From Mycolicibacterium lacusdiani (GTDB lineage: Bacteria; Actinomycetota; Actinomycetes; Mycobacteriales; Mycobacteriaceae), in the NCBI RefSeq assembly GCF_021916785.1, contig NZ_JAKCFC010000009.1, positions 124,001 through 188,000 of the forward strand: 64,000 bases of DNA. The letters are read 5' to 3'. Made by a program: the position numbers and the translations under genes. A model generated the notes under the pieces. That model was not told the origin of the DNA. It saw only the letters and a program-made list of their open reading frames with translations, and ran no database searches. Below, piece after piece: positions 26,959-34,148 of the stretch (positions within the stretch are counted from its first letter, which is position 1; each line of letters begins with the position of its first letter).

Positions 26959-28060
26959 TTCGACGTTGCATGATTCGACGGTGCCTCATTCGATGACGGG
27001 ACGGCCGTCCACTATCGACATGGAGCAGTGGGTATGTCCGATGCCGCTGCGTAGCTCGCCGAACATCGTCATGGGACATGGGGGCGGTGGCGCGATGTCG
27101 GCCGAACTCATCGAGCATCTCTTCCTACCCGCGTTTGGGTCGGCGGCCGACGCGGGCATGGGCGACTCGGCGGTGCTTCAGATCGGATCGGCGCGACTGG
27201 CCTTCTCCACCGACTCCTACGTCGTCAAGCCGCTCTTCTTCCCCGGCGGCACGATCGGTGACCTGGCGGTCAACGGAACCGTCAACGATCTCGCGATGGC
27301 GGGTGCTCAGCCGGTCGCCCTGTCGACGGCGTTCATCCTCGAGGAGGGCACTGCCCTCGACGAGATCGCCCACGTCGCACAGGCGCTCGGCACCGCCGCG
27401 CTCGCCGCAGGCGTGAAGCTGGTCACCGGCGACACGAAGGTGGTCGACGCGGGCCACGGCGACGGGATCTACGTCAACACCGCGGGGATCGGATTGGTCG
27501 ACGACCGGGTCGACATCCGCCCCGAGCGGGCCGCCGTCGGCGACGTCGTCATCGTCAGCGGCGACATCGGCGTGCACGGCGTCGCCGTGATGAGTTGCCG
27601 AGAAGGGCTCCAGTTCGCCACCACGGTGGCCAGCGACACCGCCCCGCTGAATGGTCTGGTGAAGGCCATGATCGACAGTGGCGCTGACGTCCACGTGCTG
27701 CGCGATCCGACACGCGGAGGCGTCGCAGCCACCCTCAACGAACTGGCCAAGGCTGCACGGGTCGGGGTGTCACTAGACGAGCGGACCTTCCCGATCCCGG
27801 CCGACGTGCGGGACGCGTGCGGCCTGCTGGGCTTGGACCCCCTACAGGTCGCCAACGAGGGCAAGCTGCTGGCGTTCGTACCGCAGGACGACGCCCACCG
27901 GGTGTTGGCCGCGATGCGAGCGCATCCGTTGGGAGCTAGAGCGGCGGTCATCGGCCGCTGTGTCGCCGACCACCCCGGCATGGTGGTTGCGCGGACCGCT
28001 CTCGGCGGCACCCGGGTGGTCGATCTGCCCATCGGCGAACAACTTCCCCGCATCTGCTGA
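26951..28060 (+). CDS. hypE: Hydrogenase maturation protein HypE
   Basis: 369 residues; dehydrates the S-carbamoyl group to thiocyanate on its C-terminal Cys. The protein ends LPRIC, the required C-terminus, and contains GHGGGGAMSAELIE and DPTRGGVA of the PurM-like fold. Start uncertain: several ATGs lie between 26951 and 27095, and the first ~35 residues are unlike other HypE proteins. Confidence 0.93.
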   Translation: MPDSTLHDSTVPHSMTGRPSTIDMEQWVCPMPLRSSPNIVMGHGGGGAMSAELIEHLFLPAFGSAADAGMGDSAVLQIGSARLAFSTDSYVVKPLFFPGGTIGDLAVNGTVNDLAMAGAQPVALSTAFILEEGTALDEIAHVAQALGTAALAAGVKLVTGDTKVVDAGHGDGIYVNTAGIGLVDDRVDIRPERAAVGDVVIVSGDIGVHGVAVMSCREGLQFATTVASDTAPLNGLVKAMIDSGADVHVLRDPTRGGVAATLNELAKAARVGVSLDERTFPIPADVRDACGLLGLDPLQVANEGKLLAFVPQDDAHRVLAAMRAHPLGARAAVIGRCVADHPGMVVARTALGGTRVVDLPIGEQLPRIC

Positions 28061-28061
28061 C

Positions 28062-28811
28062 ATGTCACCTCACACCGCGTTGGCGGCCGACCGGGAACCG
28101 CCGGCGGGATACGCCGAGTTCGCCAGATACGCCTTCGCGCCGAACGAACTCGGTTACTGCGGACCCGACGACGGTGACGTGCTGCTGCGCGGCGGGAGCC
28201 CCGCAGAACTCGCCCGCTACGCCAGAGAGTTCGACGGCGCATGGCCGTACCTGGAAGCGATTGCCGACGCGGCAGGTCTCTCGGATCCGTTGGACGCCGA
28301 CGTGGTGACCAGTTACTGGATCGGTGGTGGCCTGCTCTCCGCAGTGGATCCCGATGTGCTGCTGAGCAGGCTGCGCAGCGCCTTCGCCGGGCAGGTCACG
28401 GGGCTGCTCGACGAACTCGAACCTGGACAGGCCCTGGCGCACCACAGCTTTCACGTGTTCGCCGTCTATCCGTGGGTGCGCTTCCTCGGCGGCGACCCGA
28501 CCAAACCGGTCCAGGTCATGCAGGACTGCCGCGTCCGCTGGGGCACCGTGCGGTCGGTGGACGACGACCATGCGGTGCTGTCGGCGCAACCGCTGACGTT
28601 CGCCGGCGGTGTGCTGGCACTCGGCGCTCCGGCGGAGGACCGGGTGCGGTGGCGGCGAGACGGCGCATCACTTGCCCCCGCGCCGATCGTGGGTCAGACC
28701 ATCTCGGCACACTGGAATTGGGCGTGCGGCGCGCTCTCCACCGACCAGGCGACCGCATTGGCCGCGGCGACCTCACGGGTGCTCGACCTGATCAATGCGG
28801 CGAGGGCGTGA
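28062..28811 (+). CDS. DUF6390-type hydrogenase-cluster protein
   Basis: 249 residues starting two bases after hypE. It has YAFAPNELGYCGPDD near the start, HHSFHVFAVYPWVRFLGG in the middle and AHWNWACGALS near the end. The paired His and Cys could bind metal, but no family mechanism is known to me; DUF6390 is from memory. It ends nine bases from convergent DUF3046, closing the hydrogenase block. Confidence 0.7.
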   Translation: MSPHTALAADREPPAGYAEFARYAFAPNELGYCGPDDGDVLLRGGSPAELARYAREFDGAWPYLEAIADAAGLSDPLDADVVTSYWIGGGLLSAVDPDVLLSRLRSAFAGQVTGLLDELEPGQALAHHSFHVFAVYPWVRFLGGDPTKPVQVMQDCRVRWGTVRSVDDDHAVLSAQPLTFAGGVLALGAPAEDRVRWRRDGASLAPAPIVGQTISAHWNWACGALSTDQATALAAATSRVLDLINAARA

Positions 28812-28820
28812 TCGTCCGCC

Positions 28821-29015
28821 TCACCACTGGTCGCGCGGCACGTCGAACTCCGCGCACAGTGCCCGCCAGACGTCGCGGGGATCGACGCCGTCCTCGATCG
28901 CCTGCCTCGGAGTGCGCCCGTCGACACTGCTCAACACGTAGTCGACCAGTAGCGAGGCACCCCGCACCGGGCCGAACTGCGCATCCACCAGTTCGTGGAA
29001 TTCCGTCAACCGCAC
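28821..29015 (-). CDS. DUF3046 protein (Rv2738c-like)
   Basis: 64 residues, MRLTEFHELVDAQFG followed by an LVDYVLSSVDGRTPRQAIEDG helix pattern characteristic of DUF3046. In M. tuberculosis this gene is next to recA; here the hydrogenase cluster separates them. GTG start at 29015 with a -10-like TAGATT six bases upstream. Function unknown. Confidence 0.85.
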   Translation of the reverse strand: MRLTEFHELVDAQFGPVRGASLLVDYVLSSVDGRTPRQAIEDGVDPRDVWRALCAEFDVPRDQW

Positions 29016-29021
29016 GCCACG

Positions 29022-29027
29022 AATCTA
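29022..29027 (-). promoter_or_regulatory. Predicted leaderless -10 element for the DUF3046 gene
   Basis: TAGATT on the minus strand, six bases before the GTG at 29015, overlapping the stop of the upstream glycosyltransferase gene. Confidence 0.45.
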
Positions 29028-30197
29028 CCGAGCGACCGCCAGTGCGTCGTGGCACACCCGTACCGGATCGGCGACGGCGCCCGAACTCGCGCCCGCCTGC
29101 CGCGCTGCAGCCCGGTAGCGCGGGTCGGCCAGGACAGCGCCCACCGCGGCCGCCAGCGCGTCGGCGGCCAGCGGGCGGATCAGCTCCGCACTTCCTTGGC
29201 GCACCAGACGATTGGCGATCTCCCACTGGTCTCCCCCGCCCGGCACCACGACCATCGGCACCCCGGCGAGCAGCGTCTTGGCCACCATGCCGTGCCCGCC
29301 GCCGCAGATCACCAGGTCCGCCGCCGCGAGCAGTTCGTCCTGGCGCCCCAGCCCGACGACCGCCCACGGCGGGACCGGCACGCCTGCCCCGCGCAGCCGC
29401 GACACGACCACGCGCCCGCCGTCGGGCAGCGTCCGTCCCGGAACCAGGGTCTCGAGCGCGAGTTCCGCGAGGCCGATCGCACCCGTCGTCGCCGTGGACG
29501 GCGCGACGACGACCAGCGGGCCGGTGCCATCGGGGACGTCGAGCGCGGCGTCGGTCGGCTCGAAGTGCAGCGGCCCGACGATGACGGCTTCGGCGGGCCA
29601 ATCCGGGCGGGGAACCTCGAGCGCGGGCAGCGTCGCGATCAGTCGCCGCCGCGGCCCTGGGTCGCGGCCGGGCAGCCCGATGCCTGCGCGGGCCTGGGCG
29701 CGCTGGGCCTCGCCCTGCCGGACCGACCGTCCGGTGAGCGCCCGCATCACGGTGTCGCGCAAGCGTCCCCGCACGCCGGTTCCCGGGGCGAGCCCGCTGC
29801 CGATCGGCGGCAACCCCTTCGATGGGCGGTACAGCGGATGCGGGCACAGCTCGACCCACGGCAGCCCGATGAGGTCGGCGGCCATGCCGCCGCAGGCCGT
29901 GATCACGTCGGAGACGATGAGGTCGGGCGTGAGGTCACGCAGCCGCTGCTCGTTGCACACGGCCATCTTCGCGGCCCTGCGGTGGATCTTGGCGCCTGCG
30001 TCTTCGTCGTCGTCGGCGGCGGTGGCATCGAGGCCGTCGAGTTCGATCGCGTCGATGCCCGCGCGCCGTGCGGTGTCCAGCCACTGCCTACCCGTCAGCA
30101 GAGTCGGCTCGTCGCCGGCTGCGGAGAACCGCAGGCACATGGCGATCGCGGGGAACGCATGTCCCGGATCGGGTCCCGCGACCACTGCCACGCGCAT
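29025..30197 (-). CDS. MGT-type glycosyltransferase (Rv2739c-like)
   Basis: 390 residues with the GT-B layout of macrolide/glycolipid glycosyltransferases: N-terminal Rossmann domain (MRVAVVAGPDPGHAFPAIAMC) and a C-terminal donor-binding region with GGGHGMVAKTLLAGVPMVVVPGGGDQWEIANRL. Acceptor unknown. Same place as Rv2739c. Confidence 0.85.
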   Translation of the reverse strand: MRVAVVAGPDPGHAFPAIAMCLRFSAAGDEPTLLTGRQWLDTARRAGIDAIELDGLDATAADDDEDAGAKIHRRAAKMAVCNEQRLRDLTPDLIVSDVITACGGMAADLIGLPWVELCPHPLYRPSKGLPPIGSGLAPGTGVRGRLRDTVMRALTGRSVRQGEAQRAQARAGIGLPGRDPGPRRRLIATLPALEVPRPDWPAEAVIVGPLHFEPTDAALDVPDGTGPLVVVAPSTATTGAIGLAELALETLVPGRTLPDGGRVVVSRLRGAGVPVPPWAVVGLGRQDELLAAADLVICGGGHGMVAKTLLAGVPMVVVPGGGDQWEIANRLVRQGSAELIRPLAADALAAAVGAVLADPRYRAAARQAGASSGAVADPVRVCHDALAVAR

Positions 30198-30254
30198 CGC
30201 ATCACCCTGCCACAGTCACCCACGGCCACCCTGTCGCGCCGTGGATGAGGAGCA

Positions 30255-30260
30255 TAGGCT
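30255..30260 (+). promoter_or_regulatory. Predicted leaderless -10 element for the EphG-like gene
   Basis: TAGGCT lies eight bases before the ATG at 30269 and no Shine-Dalgarno sequence is present in between. Confidence 0.45.
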
Positions 30261-30268
30261 CGGCAACC

Positions 30269-30706
30269 ATGACCGAGCAGACGCCTGCGATAGCCGCCAC
30301 GGACAACGCCACCATCGTCGAGACGTTCCTCAACGCGCTCGCCGACCAGGACTTCGACGCCATCGAGTCGCTACTCGCCTACGACGTGGCCTACCAGAAC
30401 GTCGGGCTGCCGACGATCCACGGCCGTGACCGCGTCGCGAAGCTGATGCGCGGCATGGAGGGCAAGATGGCGTTCGAGGTGAAGTTCCACCGCAACGTCG
30501 CGCAGGGATCGACGGTCCTCAACGAGCGCACCGACGCGATCGTCGTCGGCCCGCTGCGGATGCAGTTCTGGGTGTGCGGCGTGTTCGAGGTCGAGAACGG
30601 CCGGATCACCCTGTGGCGCGACTACTTCGACTACCTGAACTTCACGAAGGCGATCGTGCGGGGCGTGCTCGGGATCGCGATCCCGGCACTTCGACCGTCC
30701 ATGTGA
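30269..30706 (+). CDS. ephG: Limonene-1,2-epoxide hydrolase-family protein (EphG-like)
   Basis: 145 residues with the SnoaL-like cone fold of the limonene-epoxide hydrolase family: ATIVETFLNALADQDFDAIESLLAYDVAYQNVG, then NERTDAIVVGPLRMQFWVCGVFEVENGRITLWRDYFD with the Asp/Arg/Asp residues expected at the active site. It corresponds to Rv2740. Natural substrate not known (steroid or fatty epoxides have been proposed for the family). Long quotations here are split by family alignment only. Confidence 0.85.
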   Translation: MTEQTPAIAATDNATIVETFLNALADQDFDAIESLLAYDVAYQNVGLPTIHGRDRVAKLMRGMEGKMAFEVKFHRNVAQGSTVLNERTDAIVVGPLRMQFWVCGVFEVENGRITLWRDYFDYLNFTKAIVRGVLGIAIPALRPSM

Positions 30707-30727
30707 CCGGTCGGGTCCTGTGACCGG

Positions 30728-31558
30728 TCAGGCGCCGCGGCGCAGGTGACCCAGCTCGTCGAAGGCGTACGCCCAGCCGGCCAGGCGGTCGGTGGCCATC
30801 CCCAGCTCGCGGCGGTGGCGCTCGCCTGACATCGCCGACGACGACATCGGTCCGTTGTTCGCTGCGGAGACCAATTGCGCTGCGGCAGTAACCATCTCGT
30901 CGTACTGACGCACACCGGTCTGCAGTTGGGCGGTGAACGCGCCGATGGTCGGGGTCAGGTGCGCGCGCGACTGCGGTGCCGAGGCGATCGCCCGCTCCAT
31001 CGACACCACTTCCTTGGCGGTGGCCGCCATGGCCGTGGCGGTCCGATTGGCGGCGTCGGTCACCTCGCGCAATTCGTCGGCAGGCAGCATGCGGCCCCGC
31101 TCCATCACGCCGAGCAGGGAGAACAGTCCGCGTTCGGCCGACGCCAGCGCAGCCATCGGTTGTCGAGCGGCCGATCCCCACGGCGGCAGCCGACGGGTGG
31201 ACCGCTGCGCGGGAAGCGGTTGCGCCTTGAGCCAGCGGTAGCGCAGGAACGCCAGCGTCGCGAGGAACGCCGCACCGATCGCGATGGGGCTGGGGATCAG
31301 CAGCGCCCACGCGGGTGTGCTCCACGACGCCAGCACCGCGGTCACCGCGATCCAGAAGCCCGTGGCGAAGGTGAAGAACACGCCTGCGCGAAACGCCCAC
31401 CGGCGCTTGCGGAGGAGTTTCGCGCGCTGATCGGCAGCCGCGCCGAGGCGCTCGGCCAGCACGTCCGACCACTCCGCGGCGGTGTCGACACCGCGCTGCA
31501 TCAAGGTCTTCCACGCCTGCTGGCGGAGCGGCTGCGGGTTGGTCGGCATGTTCCTCAC
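30728..31558 (-). CDS. pspM: Phage-shock membrane protein PspM
   Basis: 276 residues with two transmembrane spans (VFFTFATGFWIAVTAVLA and LIPSPIAIGAAFLATLAF) and long soluble helices, corresponding to Rv2743c. In M. tuberculosis it links PspA to envelope-stress sensing. It starts 12 bases after pspA. A PspN (Rv2742c) homologue is not present downstream. Confidence 0.85.
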   Translation of the reverse strand: MRNMPTNPQPLRQQAWKTLMQRGVDTAAEWSDVLAERLGAAADQRAKLLRKRRWAFRAGVFFTFATGFWIAVTAVLASWSTPAWALLIPSPIAIGAAFLATLAFLRYRWLKAQPLPAQRSTRRLPPWGSAARQPMAALASAERGLFSLLGVMERGRMLPADELREVTDAANRTATAMAATAKEVVSMERAIASAPQSRAHLTPTIGAFTAQLQTGVRQYDEMVTAAAQLVSAANNGPMSSSAMSGERHRRELGMATDRLAGWAYAFDELGHLRRGA

Positions 31559-31570
31559 CTACTCATCGGG

Positions 31571-32383
31571 TTACTGCGACAGCGGGTTCTCCGGCGCTGC
31601 TGCCGGAGGGTTGGCGGCAGGCGTGGCGGGTGTCGCGGTGGATCCGCCGGCAGCGAGCGAATCCCCGCGCATCGACGCGCGGATCTGCTCGAGGCGCGAG
31701 TGGCCGGCCATCTGCACGCTGGCCTGCTGCACCTCCATCATTCGACCCTGCACGGAGTTCTGTGCGAGTTCGGTCGCGCCCATCGCATTGGCGTAGCGAC
31801 GTTCGATCTTGTCGCGGACCTCGTCGAGGCTGGGCGTGCTGCCGGGCGCGGAGAGTTCGCTCATCGACTGCAGCGACGCGCTGACCTGCTCCTGCATCTT
31901 GGCCTGCTCGAGCTGGCTGAGCAGCTTGCTGCGCTCGGCGATCTTCTGCTGCAGCACCATGGCGTTCTGCTCGACGGCCTTCTTGGCCTGGCCTGCGGCT
32001 TGCAGCGCCTGGTCGTGCAGCGACTTGAGGTCCTCGACGCTCTGCTCAGCGGTCACCAGCTGGGCGGCGAAGGCCTCGGCGGCGTTGGTGTACTCGTTGG
32101 TCTTGGCCGCATCACCGTTGGCGGCGGCCTGGTCGGCCAGGGTCAGGGCCTGGCGGACGTTGACCTGTAGCTTCTCGATGTCGGCGAGCTGGCGGTTGAG
32201 CCGCATCTCGAGCTGACGCTGATTGCCGATCACCTGGGCGGCCTGCTGGGTCAGCGCCTGGTGCTGCCGCTGGGCATCCTCGATGGCCTGCTGGATCTGC
32301 ACCTTCGGATCGGCGTACTCGTCGACCTTGGAGCTGAACAGCGCCATCAGGTACTTCCACGCCTTGCTGAAGGGATTGGCCAT
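31571..32383 (-). CDS. pspA: Phage-shock protein A (35-kDa antigen type)
   Basis: 270 residues, PspA/IM30 family, almost wholly helical coiled coil (MANPFSKAWKYLMALFSSKVD start, then LTQQAAQVIGNQRQLEMRL). It binds stressed membranes and ClgR. The ATG at 32383 is chosen by the conserved N-terminus. A Pro/Ala-rich C-terminal tail is typical for Rv2744c. Confidence 0.94.
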   Translation of the reverse strand: MANPFSKAWKYLMALFSSKVDEYADPKVQIQQAIEDAQRQHQALTQQAAQVIGNQRQLEMRLNRQLADIEKLQVNVRQALTLADQAAANGDAAKTNEYTNAAEAFAAQLVTAEQSVEDLKSLHDQALQAAGQAKKAVEQNAMVLQQKIAERSKLLSQLEQAKMQEQVSASLQSMSELSAPGSTPSLDEVRDKIERRYANAMGATELAQNSVQGRMMEVQQASVQMAGHSRLEQIRASMRGDSLAAGGSTATPATPAANPPAAAPENPLSQ

Positions 32384-32545
32384 GAGTTCGGTCCGCCTTA
32401 CGAATCGTTGTCCGGTCGATCTGTCACTGCCCGGAGCCGGCACGCCGGCCCAGCGGGGTTCGCACTACCTGCCAACTTAGTGGTTTGGCACAGACCGCCA
32501 CACCCCTGCACGGGATTTACCGACGGCCGCGCCGAGCTGGACCAG

Positions 32546-32875
32546 CTATGCGACCGCCATCGACACGACCTGCGGGATGACGACCTTGGTGGAGACGTCG
32601 ATGTTGGCCGCGCTCGCGGCCCTGGTGTCGGCTTCGCGTTCCGCGTGCTCGAGCACCTCGCCTGCATTGGTCAGCACGCGCGACATCGGCACGTCGAGGG
32701 CCGAGCAGATGGCGCTGAGCAGCTCGCTCGACGCTTCCTTGCGGCCACGTTCGACCTCGGACAGGTATCCGAGGCTCACGCGTGCGTCGTCGGACACTTC
32801 ACGCAAGGTACGGCCCTGCGCAGTTCTGGCTTGGCGCAGCACGTCGCCGATCACTTCACGCAGCAATGCCGTCAT
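32546..32875 (-). CDS. clgR: Xre-family regulator ClgR
   Basis: 109 residues with an N-terminal helix-turn-helix (GRTLREVSDDARVSLGYLSEVERGRKEAS split by the turn). ClgR activates clp protease and psp genes after envelope stress and is held by PspA. A SigE-type promoter precedes it. The 162-base gap to pspA shows no gene. Confidence 0.94.
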   Translation of the reverse strand: MTALLREVIGDVLRQARTAQGRTLREVSDDARVSLGYLSEVERGRKEASSELLSAICSALDVPMSRVLTNAGEVLEHAEREADTRAASAANIDVSTKVVIPQVVSMAVA

Positions 32876-32916
32876 CGGGGCTCCTTCGACTGGGTCTTCG
32901 GGCAGTCTTAGTTGCC

Positions 32917-32944
32917 AACGCCGACGACCGCCGGTTTGGTTCCC
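32917..32944 (-). promoter_or_regulatory. SigE-type promoter of clgR-pspA-pspM
   Basis: Minus strand: GGGAACCA (32944-32937), 16 bases, then CGTT (32920-32917). This fits the mycobacterial SigE consensus GGGAACY-N15/16-CGTT and lies 42 bases before the clgR start; SigE control of this operon is known in M. tuberculosis. Confidence 0.8.
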
Positions 32945-32980
32945 GCCGCCGCGACATCGTCTGCGACGCGTCACGAGACC

Positions 32981-33589
32981 TCAGACGGTGCGCGCGCCGC
33001 GCACGGCAGAGAGCACGTAGTCCAGGCCCGTGAGCACGGTGAGCACGACGGCGGCGACCATCAGCACCCATGCCCCGGTCAGCCACGCCCCGGACAGCGG
33101 GAGCACGAAGAGGCCGATCGCGACGGCCTGCACCAGCGTCTTGACCTTGCCGCCCCGGCTGGCGGGAATCACTCCCCGGCGGATGACGGCGAAACGCAGC
33201 AGTGTGACGGCGATCTCACGCACCAGGATTACGACGGTGACCCACCACGGCAGGTCCCCCAATAGCGAGAGACCGATCAGGGCGGCGCCGATCAGCGCCT
33301 TGTCGGCGATCGGGTCGGCGAGCTTGCCGAACTCGGTCACCATGCCGTAGGCGCGGGCGATCTCGCCGTCGATCCGGTCGGTGATCACCGCGACGGTGAA
33401 CACCGCGAAAGCAACCAATCGCCAAGACGTTTCGTGTCCGTCGCCGACGAAGAGCGCCGCGAGGAACACCGGGACCAGTACGACCCGCAGGCCGGTCAGG
33501 AGGTTGGCGACGTTGACGACGCTGACGTGCGGAACCACTGGATTGCTCTCAGACTGGCTCGGCACCGCAACAGAATATCCGTTGCGCAT
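32981..33589 (-). CDS. pgsA3: CDP-diacylglycerol-glycerol-3-phosphate phosphatidyltransferase
   Basis: 202 residues, integral membrane protein with the full CDP-alcohol phosphotransferase motif: DRIDGEIAR, eight residues, G, then KLADPIAD. Makes phosphatidylglycerol phosphate. Same position as Rv2746c. Its ATG is only 18 bases from the divergent argA GTG. Confidence 0.92.
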   Translation of the reverse strand: MRNGYSVAVPSQSESNPVVPHVSVVNVANLLTGLRVVLVPVFLAALFVGDGHETSWRLVAFAVFTVAVITDRIDGEIARAYGMVTEFGKLADPIADKALIGAALIGLSLLGDLPWWVTVVILVREIAVTLLRFAVIRRGVIPASRGGKVKTLVQAVAIGLFVLPLSGAWLTGAWVLMVAAVVLTVLTGLDYVLSAVRGARTV

Positions 33590-33594
33590 GCGGA

Positions 33595-33600
33595 TACCCT
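33595..33600 (+). promoter_or_regulatory. Predicted leaderless -10 element for argA
   Basis: TACCCT, seven bases before the GTG at 33608, inside the 18-base gap between divergent starts. The gap leaves no room for a 5' leader with a ribosome site. Confidence 0.55.
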
Positions 33601-33607
33601 CGCTGCT

Positions 33608-34123
33608 GTGACCGAGGCGCCCGGAAGTGACGGATTCGTGGTCCGTCGTGCCCGTACGTCGGACGTTCCGCACATCAAAGCTCTCGTCGACATCTACGCT
33701 GGCCGGATCCTGCTGGAGAAGAACCTCGTCACGCTCTACGAGGCGGTTCAGGAGTTCTGGGTGGCCGAACTCGACGGCGAGGTGGTGGGCTGCGGGGCCC
33801 TGCACGTGCTGTGGTCGGACCTCGGCGAGGTGCGCACCGTCGCCGCCCACCCGAAGGTCCGCGGCCGCGGCGTCGGGCACGCCGTGGTCGAGCGACTGCT
33901 CGACGTGGCGCGCGAACTGCGGCTCGAGCGCATCTTCGTGTTGACCTTCGAGACCGAGTTCTTCGCCTCGCACGGGTTCGAGGAGATCGACGGCACGCCC
34001 GTCACGGCCGAGGTGTACGACGAGATGCGGCGGTCCTACGACATCGGCGTTGCGGAGTTCCTCGACCTGTCCTACGTCAAGCCCAATACCCTCGGCAACA
34101 CCCGAATGCTGTTGCTGCTGTAG
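33608..34123 (+). CDS. argA: N-acetylglutamate synthase
   Basis: 171 residues, GNAT fold with acetyl-CoA loop HPKVRGRGVGHAVVERLL. It matches the short mycobacterial ArgA (Rv2747), which acetylates glutamate or glutamine at the start of arginine synthesis. The GTG start is likely leaderless. Confidence 0.92.
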   Translation: MTEAPGSDGFVVRRARTSDVPHIKALVDIYAGRILLEKNLVTLYEAVQEFWVAELDGEVVGCGALHVLWSDLGEVRTVAAHPKVRGRGVGHAVVERLLDVARELRLERIFVLTFETEFFASHGFEEIDGTPVTAEVYDEMRRSYDIGVAEFLDLSYVKPNTLGNTRMLLLL

Positions 34124-34148
34124 GCACGACGCACACTGCGGCGCCGAG

